A stretch of 64,000 nucleotides of DNA, from assembly GCF_002939705.1 (NCBI RefSeq), contig NZ_MDCB01000005.1:1-64000 (forward strand). The letters run 5' to 3'. The stretch comes from Xanthomonas albilineans (GTDB taxonomy: Bacteria; Pseudomonadota; Gammaproteobacteria; Xanthomonadales; Xanthomonadaceae). Position numbers and translations under genes: made by a program. This document shows, one piece after another, positions 35,142-44,344 of this stretch. Each line of letters begins with the position of its first letter. The stretch's first letter is position 1. Under the pieces are notes generated by a model. That model saw nothing but the letters and a program-made list of their open reading frames with translations. It did not search any database and was not told the DNA's origin.

Positions 35142-37769
35142 TCAGGGGAAGGTGGCCAGCACGGCCAGTGGGAAATCGGCGAACAGCGTCGACGCCGGTG
35201 TGGCGTTTGATGCTGCGACGGTGGTTGCGGTCAGCACGGCGCGATACTGTGCCGTTGGCAGTGTCAGCAAGGTGTCACGCCAGTCCAGTCGCGGTTGCAG
35301 CGGTGCGGCTGGATCCAGCGCCTGTGCGCTTGCGGTTAGGCGCGGCACCACGACGACCAGGCTGTTGCCTGCGTGTTCGCGGACGAAACCGAGCACGTGT
35401 TCGGCGCGCGCGCCGCGCGCCTGCAACGGGCGATAGCTGCCTTGTGCGAACAACACGGGATGCGCGCGCCGTAGTTGCAGCAGGTGTGCGATCAACCAGG
35501 CTTTGATGTGTCCGCTGTGCCAGTCGCGCAACAGCACCGAAGGCGCGGTCGTATCGCGTAACCAGGCGTGACGCAGCGGGTAATCCACCGGGCGACGGTT
35601 GTCCGGATCCACCAGCGATAGATCCCAGCCTTCGCTGCCTTGGTACAGGTCGGGGACGCCGGGTAATGTCAGGCGCAGCGTGGTCTGCACCAGGCTGTTG
35701 AGTGCGCCTGCCGGGGCCAGCGCCGCTGCCGTCTGCGCTAGCGCATCGCGCAGCGCAGCGCCAGCGGGGTGCAACAACGTGGTGTCGAGCAGGGCACGCG
35801 CGTCGTGTTCGTAGGCCTGGTCCGGCCAGGTCCAGTAGGTGCGCAGCTTGGCCTCGCGCGCGGCCTTGCATTGCCATGCGCCGATGCGTTCGGCGTAGGC
35901 GCGCAGGCCATCGGGATCGTCGACCGCCAATTCCAGCGGCCAGGCCGCGACCAGCATCTGCCACAGCATCAGCAGGTCGCCGGGCGAGGGGGCGGTGGGA
36001 CTGACTGGCAACAGGTTCGCCGAGAGTGTCTGGAATCGCGCGACTTGCGCTTCCCACCACGGCGCTTGGCTGCTGAGCACGGCCAGGCGCATGCGCAGGT
36101 CTTCGCCGCGCTTGTGGTCGTGGGTGGCGGTGGCCAGCAGCGCGCGCGGATGCTGCTGCGCGCGTGCGGCATTGCCGGCATGGAAGTGGGCTGGCGCCAG
36201 TGCGAACAGCGCCGGATCGCTGCCGACCTCGTTGCGCGAGAGCAGCACGCCATGCCGGTAGAACGCGGTGTCTTCGACCGACTTGGCGTTGAGCGGGGCC
36301 GACAACTGCTCGATGCGCTGGCGCAGCATGCGACGCAACGCCACGTGGGTCTTGTCGCTGCCGTGGTTTTCGCGGCTCCAGCGCTCGATTGCGTCGATCG
36401 CCGCGCAGAGCTGCGGCTCGCCGTCGGCGTCGGCGCGTGCGCGTAGCGCCGCCTGTGCCAGGCGTGCCGCCTCGGTCTTGTCCAGACCGTCGGCGCCGGC
36501 ATAGGTGCGATAGACGGTGAAGTGCCGCAGTATTGCGGCCAGACCGCGCGCCAGCATCTGCGAGCTGAATTCTTGGGTGAGCGGATCCAGTCGCGCGGCG
36601 GCGGTCAGCGCCTGCACCGCACGCATAAATTCGGTTTGCAGCGATCCTTGCAGAATCTCCTCGCGCGCGGTGCGTTGCTCTTGGTCGAAATCGCCGCTGC
36701 GTCCGCTCCAACGCCGCCACAGCGCGGTCAGCGGCGCTGCGCCAGCGGGATCGTGTAATACACCGGCGATCTGGTCCATGGCGTCGTAGCCAGTGCCGCC
36801 GTCGCACGGCCAGTCGGTGCGCAGACGTTCGTGCGGGGCCAAGATCTTTTCCAGATACAGCGCGATGCCGCCGGCGCCGACGCCACGCTGGCGTCCGGCG
36901 CGATCCAGTTGCGCGCGCAGCCGTTGCACGTAGCCGGTGGGGTCGGCGAGTCCATCGACGTGGTCCACGCGGACCCCGTCCAGGTGGCCCTCGGCGACCA
37001 GCCGCAAGGGCAGTGCGTGGACGGCGGCGAATACCTCCTGCCGCTCCACGCGCAGCGCTGCCAGCGAGGTGATGTCGAAGAAGCGGCGGTAGTTGAGCAT
37101 GTCGTTGCCGACCCGCCACCAGGCCAGGCGGTAGCATTGACGTTCGAGTAGGCGGTGCAGTGCGTCCTCGCCCGTCTGCGCGGCAGCGTTGAGCTGTGCC
37201 GCCCAGACTTGGCGCGTGGCGGGCGATGCCTGGGCGATCGCGCCTTCCAGGCGGATCGGGAAACGTTGATCGTGGTGCTCCACGCGCACGTTGCCGTCCT
37301 CGGTCACACCCAGTTGTAGTGCGCCCTCGCGCAGTGCTTGCGCGTAGGGGCGGTCCAGAACGGGCAACCATAGCTTGCCGTCGCGTCCGGGCGCGCGCCA
37401 GTCGATGTCGAACCAGTTGGCATGGCGGCTGCGCCGGCCGTGGCTGAGGACGTCCCACCACCACGGGTTGTTCGGATGGGTGGCCATGTGGTTGGGCACG
37501 ATGTCCAGGATCAGGCCCATGGCATGCGCGCGGACTTGTTCGGACAGGTGTCGTAGCGCCGGCTCGCCGCCCAATTCGGGGTTGACCTGGCGCGGATCGG
37601 TCACGTCGTAGCCGTGGGTCGAGCCGGGCACGGCGGTGCCGATCGGCGACAGATACAGGTGGCTGATGCCTAGGCCGGCGTAGTAAGGCACCTGCGTGGC
37701 CGCATCGTGGAGGGTGAAACCAGCATGCAGTTGCAGGCGGGCAGTCGCGCGCAGCGGGATCATGCACAT
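35142..37769 (-). CDS. treY: Maltooligosyl trehalose synthase TreY
   Basis: GH13 intramolecular transglucosylase that converts the reducing end of maltodextrin into an alpha,alpha-1,1 (trehalosyl) linkage. 875 residues. N-terminal barrel with GISHLYLSPIGTAVPGSTHGYDVTDP, LDIVPNHMA and LDGVRVDHVDGLADP (nucleophile Asp region), a long helical insert characteristic of TreY, and the late KSVEDTAFYRHG and TATHDHKRGEDLR motifs. The start (37769, or an ATG at 37763 forming an ATGA overlap) overlaps the malQ stop, indicating coupled translation. Works with TreZ, encoded two genes upstream. Confidence 0.95.
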   Translation of the reverse strand: MCMIPLRATARLQLHAGFTLHDAATQVPYYAGLGISHLYLSPIGTAVPGSTHGYDVTDPRQVNPELGGEPALRHLSEQVRAHAMGLILDIVPNHMATHPNNPWWWDVLSHGRRSRHANWFDIDWRAPGRDGKLWLPVLDRPYAQALREGALQLGVTEDGNVRVEHHDQRFPIRLEGAIAQASPATRQVWAAQLNAAAQTGEDALHRLLERQCYRLAWWRVGNDMLNYRRFFDITSLAALRVERQEVFAAVHALPLRLVAEGHLDGVRVDHVDGLADPTGYVQRLRAQLDRAGRQRGVGAGGIALYLEKILAPHERLRTDWPCDGGTGYDAMDQIAGVLHDPAGAAPLTALWRRWSGRSGDFDQEQRTAREEILQGSLQTEFMRAVQALTAAARLDPLTQEFSSQMLARGLAAILRHFTVYRTYAGADGLDKTEAARLAQAALRARADADGEPQLCAAIDAIERWSRENHGSDKTHVALRRMLRQRIEQLSAPLNAKSVEDTAFYRHGVLLSRNEVGSDPALFALAPAHFHAGNAARAQQHPRALLATATHDHKRGEDLRMRLAVLSSQAPWWEAQVARFQTLSANLLPVSPTAPSPGDLLMLWQMLVAAWPLELAVDDPDGLRAYAERIGAWQCKAAREAKLRTYWTWPDQAYEHDARALLDTTLLHPAGAALRDALAQTAAALAPAGALNSLVQTTLRLTLPGVPDLYQGSEGWDLSLVDPDNRRPVDYPLRHAWLRDTTAPSVLLRDWHSGHIKAWLIAHLLQLRRAHPVLFAQGSYRPLQARGARAEHVLGFVREHAGNSLVVVVPRLTASAQALDPAAPLQPRLDWRDTLLTLPTAQYRAVLTATTVAASNATPASTLFADFPLAVLATFP

Positions 37770-39736
37770 GCGTCGGTGGTTGGCGCGTCAGTGGTGGTGA
37801 CGGATGTGTGGCTGCGTGTCTGCGCGAAGGCATCCAGGCGCGTCGCCAGCGTTGCCTCCGTGGTGTCCGCGTCGGGGGATTGCAGGCGTCGACGCCAGTT
37901 CGGATGGCCGTCGACGGTGCCGGGCAGGTTGGGTTGCTGGTCCAGGCCGAGTGCGTCCTCGGCGGGCAACAGCGCCAGCGGCGAAGGTGTGGCACCGACG
38001 AAGCACAGTGCCATCTGTTCCGCGTCGATGGGCGGTCCCGGCGGCAGTGCGGCGGCACAGGCGCGTTCCATCTGTGCCACATCCGCATGCCGTGTCAGAT
38101 GGTCGATGCGTTGCTGGGTGGCATTGCACAACTGCAGGCGTGCGCGCCAGTCGATGTCCTTGCCTTGGCACCAGCCGCGTAGGGTCGGCAGATCGTGGGT
38201 GGTGGTGGTGGCGATGGCGTCGTGGCGCCACTGCATCGGTGGAAGAAAGGCGCCGTTTTTGTCGCGAGTGAACAGCAGTACGTCGATGCCCATCACGCCG
38301 CGTTGGGACAGCTCTGTGCGGATGCCGTCCGGCACCACGCCCAGGTCTTCGCCGATCACGATGGCGCGGTGCCGCCACGATTCCAACGCCAGCAGGCGCA
38401 GCAGGTCGTGCAGTGGATAGCGCAGATACACGCCGTCGGTGGAGGACGTGCCACTTGGGATCACCCACAGTCGCAGCAGGCCCAGAATATGGTCGATACG
38501 TACGCCGCCACGGTCGCGCAGCACCGCGCGCAACAATGCGATGAAGGGCGCATAGCCGCTGGCACGCAGTGCGTTCGGCGCATAGCCGCTGATGCCCCAG
38601 GCCTGGCCGTCGCGGTTGAACGCATCCGGCGGCGCGCCCAGTTCCAGGCCATGTAGCACCGCCTGTGGCCAGGCTGCCGCTTCGGCACCGTGTGGGTCGA
38701 AGCCCACCGCCAGGTCGGCGATCAGGCCGATGCCCATGCCGGCCGCCCGCGCCTGCCGCTGCACGCTGGCCCAACTGCGTGCGGCCAGCCACTGCGCGAA
38801 GCGATGCAGGGCCGGATCGGTATCGCCGAAGGCGTGCGCGGCGAAGATGGCGTATTCGCGCAGCGCGGTTCCGCCATCGCGCTCGAAGTTCGCCAGGTCC
38901 GCGTGCAGTGCGGCGTCGGCGTGGCCGAAATCGGCATGCAACTGACGCAACCAGCGCCATTTTGCTGTGGCCGAGGCGGGCCAGTCGATCAGCGAGCGTG
39001 CCTGTGCCGCGGCGAAGCTCTGCGTCAGCCCGGCCGTTTCTATGGCGCGCTGCGTGGCGAGCGTGCCGAGGACGTGCGCCGGTGCGGCTTGCAGTGGGTC
39101 GAGGAAACGGCGGTCGCTGGGGGAATACGGGCTGTAGTGGGTGCCGACCGGAGCCGCCGCGTGGACCGGGCTGAGGGCGATGGCATCGCCACCGGCCGCG
39201 GCGATGCGTGTGACCCAGGTGGCCACGCCGTCTGCATCGCCAATGCCGGCGTCGTGCGCACCTTGTGTCGAATAGACCTGTAGCGATAGCCCCCAACGCC
39301 GCGGGTCGTGGATGCCGACTGCGTCGGCGACGCTGTAGCAGCGCGGCGGCGCCACCGCCACGGTGGTGCGGCGTTCGCCATGCAGTAGGGTCCAGTAGCC
39401 GGGCGCGGCGGGTGCGGCGAGGCGACCATGTGCATCGAAATGGCCTTCCAGGTGCAAGCCGTCTTCGCGTTCCAGTCGGTACGCCGTGCCGGGTGTAGCG
39501 CCGATGTCGAGCGCCGCGTCCGGGTCTGTGGTCAGTAATGGCGGTGTGGCGGTATCAGCCTGTAGTCGGCGCAGACTGTCGCGGCAGGTGGTGTTGTCGC
39601 GTGCGTCCAGGCCCAGCGTGTTCAGTACCAGGCGTAGTGTGTCTGCGCCGACCGTGCGCGGGATGTCGCTGGCATCGATCCAGTTCACCAGCAGGCCGGC
39701 AGTGCTGGCCAGGGTATGCAGTGCGGCGTCGGTCAT
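37760..39736 (-). CDS. malQ: 4-alpha-glucanotransferase MalQ (amylomaltase)
   Basis: GH77 disproportionating enzyme that transfers maltodextrin segments, 658 residues from ATG 39736 (a longer in-frame start at 40021 adds an Arg-rich non-conserved tail overlapping treZ). Landmarks: WGLSLQVYSTQGAHDAGIGD near the N-terminal third, GVRIDHILGLLRLWVIP (nucleophile Asp), VIGEDLGVVPDGIR (acid/base Glu) and TTTHDLPTLRGWC. It has an N-terminal extension domain like other long bacterial MalQs. Lies between treZ and treY in the operon. Confidence 0.94.
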   Translation of the reverse strand: MTDAALHTLASTAGLLVNWIDASDIPRTVGADTLRLVLNTLGLDARDNTTCRDSLRRLQADTATPPLLTTDPDAALDIGATPGTAYRLEREDGLHLEGHFDAHGRLAAPAAPGYWTLLHGERRTTVAVAPPRCYSVADAVGIHDPRRWGLSLQVYSTQGAHDAGIGDADGVATWVTRIAAAGGDAIALSPVHAAAPVGTHYSPYSPSDRRFLDPLQAAPAHVLGTLATQRAIETAGLTQSFAAAQARSLIDWPASATAKWRWLRQLHADFGHADAALHADLANFERDGGTALREYAIFAAHAFGDTDPALHRFAQWLAARSWASVQRQARAAGMGIGLIADLAVGFDPHGAEAAAWPQAVLHGLELGAPPDAFNRDGQAWGISGYAPNALRASGYAPFIALLRAVLRDRGGVRIDHILGLLRLWVIPSGTSSTDGVYLRYPLHDLLRLLALESWRHRAIVIGEDLGVVPDGIRTELSQRGVMGIDVLLFTRDKNGAFLPPMQWRHDAIATTTTHDLPTLRGWCQGKDIDWRARLQLCNATQQRIDHLTRHADVAQMERACAAALPPGPPIDAEQMALCFVGATPSPLALLPAEDALGLDQQPNLPGTVDGHPNWRRRLQSPDADTTEATLATRLDAFAQTRSHTSVTTTDAPTTDACA

Positions 39737-39896
39737 GGGGACGGGCCGGCTGCATCGAGATGGAAAGCGCACCGCATCTTCGCTGTCGCCGGTGGTGCGT
39801 GTGATCGCAGAGCGTATGCGTGAGCGTAGGGGGAAGCGGAGCACCAGCGGGGTGTCGTCGGCCACACGGACGCGATCGCGTCGCGACAGCCTGCGC

Positions 39897-41690
39897 TCAC
39901 GATGCGCTGCCGCAGCGGTAGTGTGCGACGAAGGCGGCCGGTGGCAGGGACGCCGGGTTTTCCCCGGTGTTTTCCCGGTGTACAGCGATGCCGGGCAGGT
40001 CCAGCGGCACCGGCGTGTCACCGAAGTTGACCGCGACGTGCCATTCGTCCCTGCCCATGCGCCAGCCGGCGGTAACCGCCTTCGGCCCGAGCACGCGCGC
40101 GCCTAGCGAACGTGCCTGGGTCAGTGCAGGCAGCAGGTACTGACGACGCAATGCCAGCACGGCCACGAACCAGTCGCACCAGCGCACACCGTCGCCGTGG
40201 GTGGTGTCGCCGATGTCGGCGATGGAGGTTTGGAACGTACTTGGCGCATTCGGGTCGGGAATGCGCGCGCGCTGCTGTGGGTCGGCGAATGCGGCAAATT
40301 GCGCGAACTCGCGGCGTCGGCCTTCGCGTACGGCCTCGTCCAGCGGTGGCGGGAAATCGGTGAAAAACAGGAATGGTGCGCGGCAGCCCCAGGGTTCGCC
40401 CATGAAGAACAGCGGGATCATCGGGGTCAGGGCAGTCAGCGCCAGCGCTGAGCGCAGTGTCGGTTCGGTGACCTGGGTGATGAGCCTGTCGCCATAGGCG
40501 CGGTTGCCGATCTGATCGTGGTTCTGCGCGAAAATCACGCATTTGTGCGGTGGCAACTGGCTGCTGGGCTCGCCGCGGGGATGGCCGCGATGATCGGCCT
40601 GGCCCTGGTAGGCGAAGCCTTCGCCGAGTACCCGCGCCAGGTGTTGCGCCGGGGCATCGGCAAAGCCGGCGTAGTAACCCTCGTGTTCGCCGGTCAGCAG
40701 CACGTGTAGGCTGTTGTGGAAGTCGTCGTCCCACTGTGCGCTATAGCCGCGCATCAGCAAGCTGGTTTGGTTTGCTTCGTTCTCCAAGACCAGGTGTACG
40801 TGACGTCCATCCTCCACGCTGGCCATGATTGCCTCGCGCAGCGTATCCAGAAAGGCGTTGGGCTTGATGGCGTGGACCGCGTCCAGGCGTAAGCCGTCGA
40901 AGCGATATTCGTGCAGCCACATCAGCGCGTTGTCGATGAAATAGCGCTGTACTTGTGGCAGGCGGAAGTCGATCGCTGCGCCCCATGGCGTCGGTGCATC
41001 GGCACGGAAGAAGGTCGATGCGTACTGTCCCAAGTAGTTACCATCCGGCCCGAAATGGTTATAGACCACGTCCAGGAACACGCTCAGACCCAGGCCGTGG
41101 GCCTCGTCGATCAGTGCCTTGAGTTCGTCCGGATGGCCGTAGGCCGACGCCGGCGCGTATGGCAGCACGCCGTCGTAGCCCCAGTTGCGGCGGCCGGGAA
41201 ATGCGCTCAGCGGCATCAGCTCGATCGCGGTCACGCCGAACGCTGCCAGCGTAGGCAATTGCGCACGTAATCCGGCATAGCCGCCGCAGGTGCCGACGTG
41301 CAGTTCGTAGAACACCGTTTCCGCCCAGGGCCGGCCTTGCCAGTCGTGGTGCCGCCAGCGATAGCCATCGGTGGCCAGCACGGCGCTGGCGCCGTGTACG
41401 CCGTCGGGCTGCCAGCGCGAGGCCGGGTCCGGTACCGGCGCATGGCCATCGACCGCATAGCGGTAGCGGGTGCCGTGCGGGCATGCCACCGTGGCAGCGA
41501 AATAGCCGTCGCCGACGGCGCTTAGCGCCTGCCGCCGGTCATCGTCGAAGACAAGTTCCACACCTGTGGCGTCCGGTGCCCATAGCGCGAAGACAACCTC
41601 GCCCTCGGTGCTCGGCCAGGCGCCGCAACGCGGCGCAGCGCTGTTCGTACTGGCGTTATCGGTTGATGCGAGCATCGTTGCCATGTTCAT
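39897..41690 (-). CDS. treZ: Maltooligosyl trehalose trehalohydrolase TreZ
   Basis: GH13 enzyme that releases trehalose from the TreY product, 597 residues. CBM48-like N-terminus (about 20-110, VVFALWAPDATGVELVFDD), then the barrel: YELHVGT, VFLDVVYNHFGPDGNYL, FDGLRLDAVHAI (nucleophile Asp), LVLENEANQT (acid/base Glu) and FAQNHDQIGNRAYGDRL, followed by FFMGEPWG, all characteristic of TreZ. 97 bases downstream of glgA and 160 bases upstream of malQ, same strand. Confidence 0.95.
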   Translation of the reverse strand: MNMATMLASTDNASTNSAAPRCGAWPSTEGEVVFALWAPDATGVELVFDDDRRQALSAVGDGYFAATVACPHGTRYRYAVDGHAPVPDPASRWQPDGVHGASAVLATDGYRWRHHDWQGRPWAETVFYELHVGTCGGYAGLRAQLPTLAAFGVTAIELMPLSAFPGRRNWGYDGVLPYAPASAYGHPDELKALIDEAHGLGLSVFLDVVYNHFGPDGNYLGQYASTFFRADAPTPWGAAIDFRLPQVQRYFIDNALMWLHEYRFDGLRLDAVHAIKPNAFLDTLREAIMASVEDGRHVHLVLENEANQTSLLMRGYSAQWDDDFHNSLHVLLTGEHEGYYAGFADAPAQHLARVLGEGFAYQGQADHRGHPRGEPSSQLPPHKCVIFAQNHDQIGNRAYGDRLITQVTEPTLRSALALTALTPMIPLFFMGEPWGCRAPFLFFTDFPPPLDEAVREGRRREFAQFAAFADPQQRARIPDPNAPSTFQTSIADIGDTTHGDGVRWCDWFVAVLALRRQYLLPALTQARSLGARVLGPKAVTAGWRMGRDEWHVAVNFGDTPVPLDLPGIAVHRENTGENPASLPPAAFVAHYRCGSAS

Positions 41691-41787
41691 TCGCCGTACG
41701 CTTGTCGTGCAAGACGAGGGTTATCCAGTTGCATGTGTGTCGTCACATGCGATTTCGCAACAGGGAGCCCGGCCTGTTCGCATTCGC

Positions 41788-43392
41788 TCATACGCTGGCC
41801 GTTGCTATCGACGCGGTGCCGGTTGTCGTGGCTGCCACTGGCGCGGCGGTACGCTCGTACAGCGCCATGTACTTGCGCCCGGCCAACTCCCAGCCGCTGG
41901 GGCGTAGCATCGCCGCGCGCCGCATCGCTTGCAGCAGGCCCGGCAGACGGAAGGTGCGGAATACACGCTGCAGGCAGCGGCCCAGGCCGTCGGCGGATGG
42001 CTCTTCGAACAGGAAACCGGTCACCCCATCGTCCACCGTGTCGATCAGGCCGCCGGTGGCGTGCGCGATCGGCAGGCTGCCGAAGCGCTGAGCGTACATC
42101 TGGCTGAGTCCACAAGGCTCGAAGCGCGAGGGCATCAGCAGGAAGTCCGAGCCGGCGAACATGCGCCGCGCTAGTTGCTCTTCGAAGCCGATGTACGCGC
42201 CGACATGGCCGGGGTAGTGATGCGCCAGCGCCGCCACCGCCGCTTCGATTTGCGGCTCCCCGCCGCCGATGATCACGATCTGCCCGCCAGCGGCGACGAT
42301 CTGCGGCGCGACCTCGCAGATCAGATCCAGGCCCTTTTGGTGGACCAGCCGCGATACCACCGCGAACAGTGGGCCCTCGCTGTTGAGCAGGCCGAATGCG
42401 TGGCGCACCTGCGCGGCGTTCTCGTACTTGCCCTGGAACTGGCCGATGCCGAAATGGGTTTGCAGGTGCGTGTCCGTGCGTGGATCCCAGCTCGCGTCGA
42501 TGCCGTTGACGATGCCGCTGAGGCGGCCGCTGGCGGCGTGCCGTGCCAGCAAGGCGTCCAGGCCGCAGCCCTGCGCCGGGCTGGTGATCTGCGCTGCGTA
42601 GCTGACGCTGACGGTGTTGACATGGTGGGCGTGGACGATGCCGGCGCGCAGGAACGACATCTGCCCGTAGAACTCCATATCCTGCAAACCTTCATTGGGA
42701 ATGCCCAGCGCCGCCGCCTTCGCATACGGGAACAAGCCCTGGTAGGCGAGGTTGTGGATGGTCAGCAGGCATGGGGTATGTCCGCCGGACCAGCGCACGT
42801 AGGCGGCAGCCAGTGCGCATGGCCAGTCGTTGAGATGCAGCAGGTCCGGGGTCCAGTCCAGTCCGGCGCGGTCGCCCGCGATTTGTGCGGCCGCATACGA
42901 CAGGGTGGCGAAGCGCAGTGCATTGTCGTCCCAGTCGCGGCCCTGGCTGCAGACGTAGGGCGATCCCTGGCGCTCGAAGAGTGCCGGGCACAGCAGGACA
43001 TAGACGCACAGTCCATCCGGCTGCTCGATGCGACCAAGTGCGCAGGCCGGCAATGCCGCATGCGCAGCGACCCGGCCCACAATTTCCAGCGGACCGGTCT
43101 TGCGCAGTACCGCTGGGTAACCGGGGATCAAGACGCGGATGTCGCAACTGCAGTGCAGCGCACGCGGCAGTGCCGCGGCAACGTCGCCGAGTCCGCCGGC
43201 CTTGATGAAGTCGGCCATCTCGGAGGTGACGAACAGGCTGGCGCGGCGTAGTGTCGACTGTAACTTGACAGTTAGCTCGGCGCTGCGCACGAAGCGGCCG
43301 CGCGTATCACGGTGACGATGGCGCCGTACAGGTAGCACGGGGTGGCTATCGCGTTGTCTGTCGGAAAGATCGGTAGTGATGCGGGGAGACAT
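41788..43392 (-). CDS. glgA: Glycogen synthase GlgA
   Basis: GT5 ADP-glucose starch/glycogen synthase, 534 residues. The ADP-glucose-binding loop is KAGGLGDV (usually KTGGLADV), with DLLHLNDWPCAL, TIHNLAYQG, NGIDASWDPRTD, SRLVHQKGLDL, MPSRFEPCGLSQ and GGLIDTV in the expected order. About 50 residues precede the usual GlgA N-terminus (SLFVTSEMADFIKAGG). I see no good start codon nearer it, so the extension may be real or the start misjudged. First gene of the glgA-treZ-malQ-treY-DUF2934-glgX operon. It builds the glucan that the following genes cut into trehalose. Confidence 0.94.
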   Translation of the reverse strand: MSPRITTDLSDRQRDSHPVLPVRRHRHRDTRGRFVRSAELTVKLQSTLRRASLFVTSEMADFIKAGGLGDVAAALPRALHCSCDIRVLIPGYPAVLRKTGPLEIVGRVAAHAALPACALGRIEQPDGLCVYVLLCPALFERQGSPYVCSQGRDWDDNALRFATLSYAAAQIAGDRAGLDWTPDLLHLNDWPCALAAAYVRWSGGHTPCLLTIHNLAYQGLFPYAKAAALGIPNEGLQDMEFYGQMSFLRAGIVHAHHVNTVSVSYAAQITSPAQGCGLDALLARHAASGRLSGIVNGIDASWDPRTDTHLQTHFGIGQFQGKYENAAQVRHAFGLLNSEGPLFAVVSRLVHQKGLDLICEVAPQIVAAGGQIVIIGGGEPQIEAAVAALAHHYPGHVGAYIGFEEQLARRMFAGSDFLLMPSRFEPCGLSQMYAQRFGSLPIAHATGGLIDTVDDGVTGFLFEEPSADGLGRCLQRVFRTFRLPGLLQAMRRAAMLRPSGWELAGRKYMALYERTAAPVAATTTGTASIATASV

Positions 43393-43849
43393 GGCGATTC
43401 CGTCGGAGCATTGGGGGGACGGTCACACGTAAAGCAACAGCAGTTGCGAGTCCTCGCGGACGCGCGACGTGGCCATGGGATAAGGGCGATGCGCTTGCTA
43501 GTATCGAAGCAATTTGACGCTGTTCGATTAAACTACGATTCACGCAATAAAAGGTGCGTGAAGTGCCGCCTTGTCTACATTGGTAAGCGGGTGACGGTAG
43601 AACATAAAGCCGTTGGCATGCAGTCGCATGCGCAACATGGGTGCCAATGAATCGTTTAATTTCGCTGTGCGGGGAGGATGGTGCGCCAGTGCGCAATCGT
43701 TGCTGTGCGCGGTGCCATTTCTGGGATGCTGGTGCGTATTCGCGAGATGGTGCGAGTTACAGTGCATTTACGACTGGAATTGAACGGTTTTGTTCTTGCG
43801 GGAAAATCCAGTATGCGATTCGATGATGCACGGGCGTAGGTTGCCGGGG
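43393..43849. other. 457-bp gap between glgA and the single-domain response regulator
   Basis: No supported gene on either strand. It carries the promoter region for the glgA-led operon (leftward) and the 3' end of the response regulator unit. Bases 43500-43560 are clearly AT-richer and contain an 8+8 inverted repeat. Confidence 0.4.
43539..43562. promoter_or_regulatory. Perfect inverted repeat upstream of glgA
   Basis: Arms TTCACGCA (43539-43546) and TGCGTGAA (43555-43562), 8-base AT-rich spacer, about 150 bases upstream of the glgA start in an AT-richer region. No T-run on either strand, so an operator fits better than a terminator. Confidence 0.45.
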
Positions 43850-44227
43850 CTAGAGGGTTCCACTTTGCAAGCGATGTAGTGCGGCGAGCAGTTCGCTGCG
43901 GCGGTATGGTTTGGGCAGGAAGCAGGTCTGCGTTGGTAGATTGCCTGCCTCGGGGGTGTGCAAGCCCGAGGTAAGCAGGACGGGGAGGGCAATCCCTTTG
44001 CGCCGGAGCTGGCGGACCATGCCGAGGCCGTCGCAACGGGGCATCTGCACGTCGCTGAAGATCAGATCCACGTCCGGGTGCCGCGCCAGCTTCTCCATAG
44101 CTTCGTTCGCTGTGCTTGCCGCCAGCACGCGGTATCCATCGGCAGCCAGCATGTCGGCGGCTAGTTCTCTTATGGTTTGATCGTCTTCAACCAAAAGAAT
44201 TGTGGCCAGGGCGCCTGTCGTGCGCAT
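43850..44227 (-). CDS. Single-domain response regulator (CheY-like)
   Basis: 125 residues, a receiver domain only. Acidic pocket VEDD (about 13-16), phosphoacceptor Asp59 in IFSDVQMP, Thr/Ser at the switch position (LLTSG) and Lys106 in FLPKPYR. No output domain. It is divergent from a PAS histidine kinase with a 117-bp gap holding an inverted repeat, so it is probably that kinase's partner. The FixL/hybrid-kinase style of the receiver (LVEDDQTIRELAADMLAADGYRV) is typical of such pairs. Target unknown. Confidence 0.9.
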   Translation of the reverse strand: MRTTGALATILLVEDDQTIRELAADMLAADGYRVLAASTANEAMEKLARHPDVDLIFSDVQMPRCDGLGMVRQLRRKGIALPVLLTSGLHTPEAGNLPTQTCFLPKPYRRSELLAALHRLQSGTL

Positions 44228-44259
44228 AATGCTGTCACCACCGAATACTGGGTGGACGC

Positions 44260-44282
44260 AGCTTCACGGTTTTCCAGTGAAG
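44260..44282. promoter_or_regulatory. Inverted repeat in the divergent kinase/regulator promoter region
   Basis: Perfect arms GCTTCAC (44260-44266) and GTGAAGC (44276-44282) with a 9-base spacer. It sits midway between the two divergent start codons and could control both. Confidence 0.4.
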
Positions 44283-44344
44283 CGCTGGTGATGCTGGGGC
44301 AATCCCGATATTCTCGATTTCACTAAATTACTGCGAGATGCAGC

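Noticed and set aside
40018-40734. Minus-strand frame inside treZ
   Set aside because: Out-of-frame shadow of treZ on the same strand; TreZ motifs are in the other frame.
43342-43650. Plus-strand 102-codon frame in the gap after glgA
   Set aside because: Starts inside glgA on the opposite strand, has no ribosome site and no domain pattern.
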